Shown here: one piece after another, positions 1 to 5,753 of the stretch
Layout of the letters: each line of letters begins with the position of its first letter
Numbering within the stretch: the first letter of the stretch is position 1
NCBI GenBank assembly: GCA_027296025.1
Contig: JAPUJU010000129.1
Coordinates: 1-7,319, forward strand
DNA: 7,319 nt
Source of the DNA: a bacterium
Lineage (GTDB): Bacteria; Krumholzibacteriota; Krumholzibacteriia; WVZY01
Direction of reading: 5' to 3'
The notes under the pieces: generated by a model
The model's input: only the letters and a program-made list of their open reading frames with translations
The model's database searches: none
What the model was told of the DNA's origin: nothing
Translations under genes and position numbers: made by a program

Positions 1-797
1 TCGCCCGGCTTCACTCCGCGCGCGATGCGAAGCACGTCGGTCACCTGCTCCTCGAGCTCTTCGAGCGTGTACCCGTCACGAGCGTTGATCGCGAGGCTGG
101 GATCGTCCAGATCGGTTTGAAAGTCCTTGTGGTATGAACTGTATGGTATGACCGCAAAGTTGTTCGAAATCGACCCGACGAAATGCTCGCGGTTCGCGAA
201 TGTCCCGATCACCCGGTATTTCTGGCCGTTGATCGAAACGTATTTGCCGATGGGATTCGCCAGCCCGAACAGGTCCCGCGCCGGCCCGTAACCGAGTGTT
301 ACGACTCGCTCTCTCCGTTCAACCTCGATCCGGCTGAAATGACGCCCGTGCTCGAGCGGGAAAGAAAACATCTCCGGAAACGTGTGGCTCGCGCCGTCCA
401 ACTCGAGTTGAGGTGTGTGCTCGCCCTGGTAGTAGAGGACGAAGTTGGACTGGTTCTGCGTGATGAAGTACGTCACCCTGTCCGCCGCGGGAACGCTTCT
501 TCGAATGAGGTCGGCGTCCTTCGGCTTGAATTTCTGCCGGCGAAAAAGCTCTTCATCTTTGTCCCCACTCACAAAAAAGTCGAAGCGCGTCACGAACAAA
601 TAGGGTTTCGATGAAGCCTCGAGATCCCGGTTGATTTTCCTGACCAGTCCGGACATCACCGTCACCATGGCGAGGATGGTCGTGATCCCGATCGCAACGC
701 CCAGAATCAAAAGCCCCGAGCGCAGCCGGTGTGCCTGGATGATCCCGAGCGCCTGCCGGAGGTTTTCGCCGAACATATTGGGTCTATCGCCAGCCAT
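1..797 (-). CDS. ABC transporter permease B (MacB/FtsX type), C-terminus beyond window
   Basis: The first 265 codons are present and the gene runs off the left edge. After a short cytoplasmic lead comes helix 1 (about 27-50, SGLLILGVAIGITTILAMVTV), then the MacB periplasmic core domain. Family landmarks are visible: a GRHFS segment, a VVTLG segment, then DLFGLANPIGKYVSINGQKYRVIG, quoted here as DLFGLANPIGK and YRVIG. The last visible segment, VLRIARGVKPG, aligns with FAMRTRHHLRPG of permease A (about residue 260), so the three C-terminal helices are missing only because of the window edge. It differs clearly from permease A in sequence and is not a recent duplicate. ATG at 797 is 29 bases past the permease A stop; ATG at 776 (MFGENLRQAL) is an equally possible start and closer to the family norm. 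Neither has a strong ribosome site. Confidence 0.9.
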   Translation of the reverse strand, partial: MAGDRPNMFGENLRQALGIIQAHRLRSGLLILGVAIGITTILAMVTVMSGLVRKINRDLEASSKPYLFVTRFDFFVSGDKDEELFRRQKFKPKDADLIRRSVPAADRVTYFITQNQSNFVLYYQGEHTPQLELDGASHTFPEMFSFPLEHGRHFSRIEVERRERVVTLGYGPARDLFGLANPIGKYVSINGQKYRVIGTFANREHFVGSISNNFAVIPYSSYHKDFQTDLDDPSLAINARDGYTLEELEEQVTDVLRIARGVKPG

Positions 798-826
798 AGT
801 TTTTCACACACCAACTATAACACACG

Positions 827-2062
827 TCAGCGTTCGTCACGCAACGCGTCGACCGGGTTCAACATTGCCGCACGCATGGCCGGGTACGTACCGAACACGA
901 GCCCTACCGTCACGGTCATGATAAACGCGAGGGCTAAGACCGTCCCATCGAACGAGTAGGGGAGCGGTGTCACGGCTGAGACGAGAAGCGCGATTAGGAA
1001 ACCGATGAACATACCGAACAGTCCGCCGAAAAGAGACAGGGTCGCCGACTCGACGAGAAACTGCCAGACAATGTCGCGTCGCCGGGCACCGAGCGCTTTC
1101 CGAATCCCGATTTCGCGGGTTCGCTCGGTTACCGCAACCAGCATCGTATTCATCAGGACGATTCCGCCGACCACCATGGAGATCCCGACGACAACGAATA
1201 ACGACATCATGATTCCGCCGCTGATCTTTCGCCAGAGGTTGACCAGTTGCGCGCTGGTCGAGACATGGAAGTCGTCCTTTTCTCCGGGCCTGAGATGGTG
1301 GCGGGTCCGCATCGCGAAGCGCGCTTCCTCTATTGCAGGCTCGAGGTCAATCACATCGGCCGTCTTGATCCGAATGTCAATCGACTGCTCCGACCCGAAC
1401 AACTTCTGGTAGGCGCCTATCGGGATTATGAGGAAACGGTCCTGGCTTCGGCCGAGGATGGATCCTTTCTCCTCCGCAACTCCGACTATCTCGAAGTGAC
1501 GGGGCCCGAGTTTCACGAAACGTCCGACGGGTTCCGCCGGCTCGATGAGCGCCGTATAGACCTCCCAACCGATCACGGCGACGGCCGCGTTGGTCCGCAC
1601 ATCGATGCGATTCAGGTTGCGCCCGATGCGCACGTCGATGTTGTCCAGAAACGGGTATAGCTCGTCGCTTCCTCTCACCCGGATCGCGCGGGCTTTCCTG
1701 GCACCGTACGTGACGTCAATGCCCGTCGTCGCAGATGCGCTCACGTACTGGGGAATCTTCAGGCTCGACCTGAGCGCGGTCACATCGGAGCGGCGGATGG
1801 GGGGATTGTGTTTCAGAGCGTAGAGGAAGTTGTCGAAGTCGATAATCGATTCGAGCTGATTGAATCGCTCGATCTTGAACACGTTGCTGCCCTCTTCGGC
1901 GACTGTTTCACGCGCGTACCGGTCGATCCCGCGCAGCAGAGACGCAACGGCGATGACGGACATGATGCCGACTATGTTGCCCAACAGGGTAAGGAAGGTG
2001 CGCAGTTTGTTGGTGACCAGCGCACCCCAGGCGATCTTGATGCCTTCGATGATGAGCCGCAA
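827..2062 (-). CDS. ABC transporter permease A (MacB/FtsX type)
   Basis: Encodes 411 residues, the length of a MacB-type permease without a fused ATPase. The topology is the family's four-helix plan: helix 1 at about 22-44 (LRTFLTLLGNIVGIMSVIAV), a large periplasmic core domain (about 45-280), then helices at about 284-308, 335-363 and 373-393. The cytoplasmic loop TERTREIGIRKALGARRRDI (312-331) is the conserved coupling segment that contacts the ATPase, and the C-terminus TYPAMRAAMLNPVDALRDE is the standard family ending. Such permeases act as mechanotransmitters that squeeze the periplasmic adaptor and TolC duct rather than importing substrate. The start is TTG at 2062 with GGGG about 9 bases upstream; no in-frame ATG occurs before residue 34, inside helix 1, so the TTG is required. 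It likely pairs with permease B. Confidence 0.93.
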   Translation of the reverse strand: MRLIIEGIKIAWGALVTNKLRTFLTLLGNIVGIMSVIAVASLLRGIDRYARETVAEEGSNVFKIERFNQLESIIDFDNFLYALKHNPPIRRSDVTALRSSLKIPQYVSASATTGIDVTYGARKARAIRVRGSDELYPFLDNIDVRIGRNLNRIDVRTNAAVAVIGWEVYTALIEPAEPVGRFVKLGPRHFEIVGVAEEKGSILGRSQDRFLIIPIGAYQKLFGSEQSIDIRIKTADVIDLEPAIEEARFAMRTRHHLRPGEKDDFHVSTSAQLVNLWRKISGGIMMSLFVVVGISMVVGGIVLMNTMLVAVTERTREIGIRKALGARRRDIVWQFLVESATLSLFGGLFGMFIGFLIALLVSAVTPLPYSFDGTVLALAFIMTVTVGLVFGTYPAMRAAMLNPVDALRDER

Positions 2063-2076
2063 TGGTTGCCCCAGGC

Positions 2077-3282
2077 CTAGGTGGAGGGCTTCGTCACTTT
2101 GACGAGGTCACCGTCGCGAAGATCGTTGATGGCCTTGAACGGCCCGCTCACAACTTCGTCCTCCTCACTCAACCCGTCGAGTACGTGAAACTGACTGCTT
2201 CCCGCAATACCGATCCGGACGCGGGCAAAGCGTACGACCCCGTCTTCCACGACAAATACGCCTTCGATGTCTTCGTCGTCTTCCGCCGTCTCACCCTCCG
2301 TTAAGGTGAGGTCTCCGGCGGTTCGCACGGTGACGCACTGAATCGGAATCGACAACACTCCCTTTTCCTCGGCGACCTTGATGCGAACACTTGTTGAAAG
2401 ACCCGGGCGCACGTTCGGAATCCGATCCCTCACGGACACGACGACCTTAAAGTCGACCGACGACTGGCCCATCCCGACCCGTGTTCGTATAGCGCTGTTA
2501 CCGACTTCCGTCACCACGCCGGCAAAGGAGCTGTCCGGGTACGCGTCCAGGGAGACGATCGCCACCTGTCCAACTTCGATGAATACGATCTCCGTTTCAT
2601 CGACCTGGATCTCTGCCTCGATTTCGTCGAGGTCTGCAATCGTCAACAGCACCGTGCCGGGATTGTTGAGTGTCCCCATAATCGCGCTCTCACCCTCTTC
2701 GACATTGAGCTCGGTAATAATCCCGGTCATATCAGCAGTGATGTGCACTTGGCTCAGGTCGTGCGACGCTTTCTTGAGGTTGGCCACGTGGCGGGCCAGG
2801 GTCTCCTCGGACGAACGTTTCCGGGCTTTGTTCTCATCGACGTCGAGGCTCTTGTTGCGGAGCTCCTCTTCGGAGACAAGATTCTGGGAATAAAGCTTCG
2901 TCGTTCGCTCGAGATCCAACTCCGCCTTGCGGAGGTTTATTCTTTCCATCTCGACGGTCGCTTCGGCCGCCCGAATAGACGCCTTGAGTTGGTCGACGGC
3001 GGATTGGTAGGCGATCGGATCGATTTGAAGAAGAAAATCGCCTTTTTCTACGTAATCGCCCTCCTTGATGTTGAGCCTCGTTATCTTGCCGATCGCGGAG
3101 GCGCTGACTTTGACCTGACGTGTTGGTTGGATGCGCCCTGAAGCGGTCACGTATTTTATGATGTCACCGGATTGCACTTCGACGACGCGCACCTCGACAC
3201 GTGAACCTTCCCTGGTCAGGTTCAAGACGACAAAGATACCGATAACGACAACAACACCGATGGCAATGAGCGCCTTCTTCAA
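2077..3282 (-). CDS. Periplasmic adaptor (HlyD/MacA-type membrane fusion protein)
   Basis: Encodes 401 residues, typical of MacA-like adaptors, which are anchored in the inner membrane and link the ABC permease to the TolC duct. The N-terminus is an uncleaved anchor (about 5-22, LIAIGVVVVIGIFVVLNL). A split lipoyl-like domain follows: first half about 54-88, including IKEGDYVEKGDFLLQID, and second half about 179-202, including VEEGESAIMG. The halves flank a Lys/Glu-rich coiled-coil hairpin (about 90-178). A beta-barrel domain (about 215-302) ends VRPGLSTSVRI, and a membrane-proximal domain closes the protein. An acidic loop (about 329-340) interrupts the last domain. The start is TTG at 3282; it encodes KKALIA directly before the anchor and has a strong ribosome site. 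The stop is 14 bases before the permease start. An RND-type adaptor is excluded by the neighbouring ABC genes. Confidence 0.94.
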   Translation of the reverse strand: MKKALIAIGVVVVIGIFVVLNLTREGSRVEVRVVEVQSGDIIKYVTASGRIQPTRQVKVSASAIGKITRLNIKEGDYVEKGDFLLQIDPIAYQSAVDQLKASIRAAEATVEMERINLRKAELDLERTTKLYSQNLVSEEELRNKSLDVDENKARKRSSEETLARHVANLKKASHDLSQVHITADMTGIITELNVEEGESAIMGTLNNPGTVLLTIADLDEIEAEIQVDETEIVFIEVGQVAIVSLDAYPDSSFAGVVTEVGNSAIRTRVGMGQSSVDFKVVVSVRDRIPNVRPGLSTSVRIKVAEEKGVLSIPIQCVTVRTAGDLTLTEGETAEDDEDIEGVFVVEDGVVRFARVRIGIAGSSQFHVLDGLSEEDEVVSGPFKAINDLRDGDLVKVTKPST

Positions 3283-3300
3283 GACGTCCCCCCCTTCGAA
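3283..3300 (-). promoter_or_regulatory. Strong Shine-Dalgarno supporting a TTG start
   Basis: On the minus strand GAAGGGGGGGA lies about 5 bases before the TTG at 3282. Seven consecutive G (plus-strand C at 3288-3294) give a purine-rich site. It fixes the adaptor start at TTG: no ATG or GTG is available nearby in frame, and the first in-frame Met codon is residue 112. Confidence 0.55.
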
Positions 3301-3305
3301 CTCTC

Positions 3306-3992
3306 CTACGCTTTCTGAAGCCGGCGGTCAGATTCCACCTTGCCGTCCCGCAGACGTATGATTCTCTTCGTGTAGGCCGCGATGTCCGCTTCGTGGGTGA
3401 CCACGATAATCGTATGCCCCTGCTCGTGAAGCAAGGAAAAGACGTCCATGATTTCCCTGCTCGTTTTGCTGTCCAGGTTCCCCGTAGGCTCATCGGCCAG
3501 AATGATCGACGGCCTGTTCACCAACGCCCGCGCGATCGCGACGCGCTGCCGCTGCCCCCCGGAAAGCTCCGTCGGGCGGTGCTTCATCCGGTCTGTGAGG
3601 CTCACCGAAGCGAGAGACTCCTCCACACGTTTCGTGCGCTCCGTTGATCCAAGCCCGGCATAGATCAACGGGAGTTCGACATTCTTGAACGCGGTGGCGC
3701 GAGGAAGGAGATTGAAGGTCTGGAAAACGAATCCAATTTCCTGATTTCGAACCCGCGCGAGCTCGGAGTCAACCATCTTCGTGACATCCTTACCGCGAAG
3801 TTCGTAGTAACCGGTGGTCGGGCTGTCGAGACAGCCAATAATGTTCATGAGGGTGGTCTTGCCGGAACCCGAAGCGCCCATCAGCGCGAGAAACTCGTTT
3901 TCTTCGACGTCGAAATCCACACCGTCGACGGCACGAATCGTTTCCCTGCCCATCTCGAAGTACTTCTGTATGCCGCGCATGTGGATGAGCAT
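3306..3992 (-). CDS. ABC transporter ATP-binding protein (MacB/LolD type)
   Basis: Encodes 228 residues, a complete stand-alone nucleotide-binding domain. All catalytic motifs are present: Walker A GASGSGKTT (39-47, Lys45), Q-loop Gln91 in FVFQTFNLLP, signature LSGGQRQR (143-150), Walker B IILADEP with catalytic Glu168, D-loop GNLDSKT (171-177) and switch His200 in VVTHE. ADEPTGNLD and the NLLP segment are typical of the family that powers MacB, LolCDE and FtsE-like mechanotransmission transporters. It hydrolyses ATP at the cytoplasmic face. It lies between tolC and the adaptor gene and presumably drives both permeases downstream. The ATG at 3992 follows a weak GGCGG. Short inverted repeats (ACCG/CGGT at 3998-4010 and TCGGG/CCCGA at 4013-4025) sit in the 54-base leader and might modulate its translation. 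ATG at 3980 is an alternative start. Confidence 0.95.
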   Translation of the reverse strand: MLIHMRGIQKYFEMGRETIRAVDGVDFDVEENEFLALMGASGSGKTTLMNIIGCLDSPTTGYYELRGKDVTKMVDSELARVRNQEIGFVFQTFNLLPRATAFKNVELPLIYAGLGSTERTKRVEESLASVSLTDRMKHRPTELSGGQRQRVAIARALVNRPSIILADEPTGNLDSKTSREIMDVFSLLHEQGHTIIVVTHEADIAAYTKRIIRLRDGKVESDRRLQKA

Positions 3993-4046
3993 CGTGAACC
4001 GCCAAACGGTGTTCGGGTAGCCCGATGGTAACAGAAACTGCGCGGG

Positions 4047-5381
4047 CTATTCCACCGCGACCTTCCGTCCTGTCGCGCGGAGCAGATCGGCCTTGGCGAC
4101 AAGGTAGTCTATCTTGGCTTCGATAAGCGAACCCTGCGCGGCCTGAAGTTGTGAAGCGGCCTCGATGGTCTCCAGAATCGTTCCGGCCCCCACGCGGTAA
4201 CGTTCATTCGCGAGACGGACGTTTTCTTCCGCCTGGGTGACCTGCCCTTCGGAGACCCGGGTGCGCTCCTGGCCCTCTTTCAACAGCAGGAAGAGTCGCT
4301 TTACCTCGAGGATCGCGTCCAGCTTGGCCTGCTGGAGATTGTACTCGGAAATCCGCCGCTGGGTCTGGGCATTAATAATGGATGACTTCGTGCCGAACCT
4401 GTCGAACAAATTGTAGTTCAGGAAGACTCCGACGCTCCACGAGTAGTTGTTCCGGAAGAAGTTCGCGTTCTCCGGGAAGGCACGGTTGTTCCACGAATAC
4501 CGGATCGCAGCGGCGATAGTTGGAAACCGGGCGTTCTCCACCGACTCGACATTGTATCCCGCGGCCTGCACGCGCCGGCGGCTCGCCATCAGATCGGACC
4601 GGTGGCCGAGCATGTACTCGACTTCTTCCTCGAAATTGGGACTGATCGGCGCGTTATCGAGCGAAGCAGCGACATCGAAGTCCTCGCCCAGCGGCCAGTT
4701 GAGCCGCGTGGCCAGGGTAGCCTTTGCGAGCTCCTGCCTGTTGGTTGCGGTGATCAGTTCGAGCTGGGTGTTGCCCAGTCGAACCCGCGCCTGCAGCACA
4801 TCGGCGCGTGTATTTGAACCAATTCGAAAAAACGCTTCGACCTGGTCAAGGTTGCGCTGCGCCGCGGTGACGGCTTTCTCTTGAACCACGCGCAGGTTCT
4901 TTCGACGGACAAAATTGTAATACTCGCGGATCACAAGGGCGATCACGATGTCTTTCTGGTACTGAAGATCGTGCTCGGAAGCCTGAGCGATTCTCTTCGA
5001 GGTGTTCAGCGCGTGGACACTCGAACCCCAGTCGAAAAGAGTCATGTTTGAGTTCAGTGAGAACGAATACTGTTCGTGGTCGAAGCCCGTCTGATCGATC
5101 GCACGACCCTGAACGTCCACAAAAACCGATTGGCTCGGCCCGACAAAGTTTCGGCCCGCATACATACTGAAGGTCAGGTCGGGTAGAAAACCACCGTAGT
5201 TCCGCAGCACGTCCTGGCGTGACGACTGGAGGTTCTGCCGGAACGACCCGACCATTGTCGACCGCTCTATGCCGATGTCGAGACACTCATTGAGGCTGAG
5301 CACCCGCTGGGCGAATGCGACCCGCGGTAACACCACCGCGGCCATCGCCAGTGCAGCGAGGAGGAGAATACACTTTTTCAT
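4047..5381 (-). CDS. tolC: TolC-family outer-membrane efflux protein
   Basis: Encodes 444 residues, normal for the outer-membrane efflux (OEP) family, whose trimers form the outer-membrane barrel and periplasmic tunnel of tripartite exporters. Residues 1-24 are a clear signal peptide (MKKCILLLAALAMAAVV, then AFA before Gln25), with no lipobox. Two OEP repeats follow, about 28-230 and 250-438. Each contains the family landmark where helices meet: FRIGSNTRADVLQARV (185-200) and RYRVGAGTILETIEA (394-408). Aromatic strand segments such as YSFSLNSNMTLFDWG and WSVGVFLNYNLFDRFG are the expected beta-barrel strands. I chose ATG at 5381 because it starts the signal peptide and follows GGAAGGTGGG at good spacing; a longer frame to GTG 5744 crosses repeats and a promoter. 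It is the first gene of the exporter operon, 54 bases before the ATPase. Confidence 0.94.
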   Translation of the reverse strand: MKKCILLLAALAMAAVVLPRVAFAQRVLSLNECLDIGIERSTMVGSFRQNLQSSRQDVLRNYGGFLPDLTFSMYAGRNFVGPSQSVFVDVQGRAIDQTGFDHEQYSFSLNSNMTLFDWGSSVHALNTSKRIAQASEHDLQYQKDIVIALVIREYYNFVRRKNLRVVQEKAVTAAQRNLDQVEAFFRIGSNTRADVLQARVRLGNTQLELITATNRQELAKATLATRLNWPLGEDFDVAASLDNAPISPNFEEEVEYMLGHRSDLMASRRRVQAAGYNVESVENARFPTIAAAIRYSWNNRAFPENANFFRNNYSWSVGVFLNYNLFDRFGTKSSIINAQTQRRISEYNLQQAKLDAILEVKRLFLLLKEGQERTRVSEGQVTQAEENVRLANERYRVGAGTILETIEAASQLQAAQGSLIEAKIDYLVAKADLLRATGRKVAVE

Positions 5382-5408
5382 TGACCCACCTTCCCGCGAG
5401 AATAGTCC

Positions 5409-5416
5409 CAAAGTTA
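5409..5416 (-). promoter_or_regulatory. Alternative Bacteroidota-like -7 element (TAACTTTG)
   Basis: The minus strand reads TAACTTTG, which fits the TAnnTTTG -7 consensus described for Bacteroidota promoters. A near-match to the -33 TTTG box (TTTC) lies 21 bases upstream. An 8-base match in a short gap can arise by chance. It matters only if the host belongs to a lineage using that sigma-factor type. Confidence 0.2.
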
Positions 5417-5469
5417 CGGCCGTTTGTGAGTTATAGAGAAACGTACGAAAGGCCTCAGAATTTGTTGCA

Positions 5470-5498
5470 ATTATAGAGGTTGGGAAGGGCCGGGTGAA
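5470..5498 (-). promoter_or_regulatory. Putative sigma70-type promoter for the tolC-exporter operon
   Basis: Read on the minus strand, TTCACC (5498-5493) is followed after exactly 17 bases by a perfect TATAAT (5475-5470). The -10 hexamer is about 90 bases upstream of the tolC ATG and lies in the AT-richer part of the gap, downstream of the repeats. The -35 matches TTGACA at 4 of 6 positions. A second CTCTATAA word recurs 40 bases nearer tolC (TATAAC at 5435-5430) but lacks a convincing -35 box. The call is from sequence pattern alone. Confidence 0.5.
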
Positions 5499-5540
5499 GC
5501 AAAAACGTCCTGCATCGCCCGAGGGGGGGGGTACGAGCGT

Positions 5541-5570
5541 AACTCTGCAGGAGCGAGTGAGGATCCGCCG
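5541..5570. repeat. 30-bp imperfect direct repeat, copy 1
   Basis: This copy matches 5605-5634 at 26 of 30 positions without gaps; the copies start 64 bases apart. The shared core includes GCAGGA, CGAG and GAGGATCC. The differences are all transitions (C/T or G/A). The copy lies in non-coding DNA just downstream of tonB. Confidence 0.8.
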
Positions 5571-5604
5571 CAAGCGACAAGCCTGCCGGATGACGCGCGA
5601 ACGG

Positions 5605-5634
5605 AACTTTGCAGGAACGAGCGAGGATCCACCG
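5605..5634. repeat. 30-bp imperfect direct repeat, copy 2
   Basis: Second copy of the repeat at 5541-5570. It runs directly into a perfect 6-bp stem hairpin, ACCGCC at 5631-5636 and GGCGGT at 5640-5645, with a 3-base loop. Copy 1 has no equivalent hairpin because its sequence departs after CCGCCG. Confidence 0.8.
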
Positions 5635-5654
5635 CCGGAGGCGGTTAGCCGAGC

Positions 5655-5672
5655 GAAGTGGGCAATGTGGAG
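5655..5672. repeat. 18-bp direct repeat, copy 1, leading into a hairpin
   Basis: Matches 5698-5715 at 16 of 18 positions (43 bases apart), with shared words GAAG, GGGCA and TGTGGAG. It overlaps an inverted repeat in which CAATG (5663-5667) pairs with CATTG (5679-5683). The stem can be extended to about 9 pairs, including two G-T pairs. Confidence 0.7.
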
Positions 5673-5697
5673 TGAGCGCATTGTCGGCAGGCGCCGT

Positions 5698-5715
5698 GAA
5701 GCGGGCAGTGTGGAG
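5698..5715. repeat. 18-bp direct repeat, copy 2, leading into a palindrome
   Basis: Second copy of the element at 5655-5672. It is followed within a few bases by the perfect 10-bp palindrome GGAGCGCTCC at 5718-5727, so each copy is followed by a foldable segment, though the two segments are not the same sequence. Confidence 0.7.
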
Positions 5716-5753
5716 CGGGAGCGCTCCTCAAGGCAGAGTCTCACGGATGGAGG

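Larger units (their letters stand above)
5382..5753. other. Non-coding gap between tonB and tolC: repeats plus promoter
   Basis: This 372-base stretch separates the two operons. Positions 5541-5730 are GC-rich and hold degenerate direct repeats and short palindromes built from recurring GAGCGAG/GGAGCG-like words. Positions 5382-5500 are AT-richer and hold the promoter-like elements for tolC. The tolC reading frame stays open upstream across the gap to a GTG at 5744, but a signal peptide and Shine-Dalgarno site place the real tolC start at 5381, and the upstream translation is Arg/Ser-rich and unlike a protein. I see no hairpin followed by a T-run after tonB on the minus strand, so a classical intrinsic terminator is not evident. 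Confidence 0.8.

Noticed and set aside
183..614. Plus-strand open frame of 143 codons near the window start
   Set aside because: It is antisense to permease B, which has clear MacB landmarks on the minus strand; the plus-strand product has no recognisable feature.
2378..2893. Plus-strand open frame of 171 codons opposite the adaptor gene
   Set aside because: It is antisense to the adaptor coding region, Ser/Thr/Arg-rich and without motifs. The minus-strand frame encodes a full family-length protein.
4013..4025. Hairpin TCGGG-TAG-CCCGA between tolC and the ATPase gene as a terminator
   Set aside because: The stem is only 5 pairs and no T-run follows on the minus strand, so it cannot be called an intrinsic terminator; at most it is a leader structure.
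5501..5520. Minus-strand GTTTTTGC as the T-tract of a tonB terminator
   Set aside because: No stable hairpin lies immediately upstream of the five T; the nearest stems are too far away.
5541..5730. Possible CRISPR array
   Set aside because: There are only two copies of each repeat, the copies are imperfect, the two spacings differ (64 and 43 bases), and there is no cas gene.
4047..5744. 565-residue version of the TolC protein starting at GTG 5744
   Set aside because: The extra 121 codons cross repeats and a promoter-like region and put a signal peptide in the middle of the protein. ATG 5381 has a good ribosome site and begins that signal peptide.
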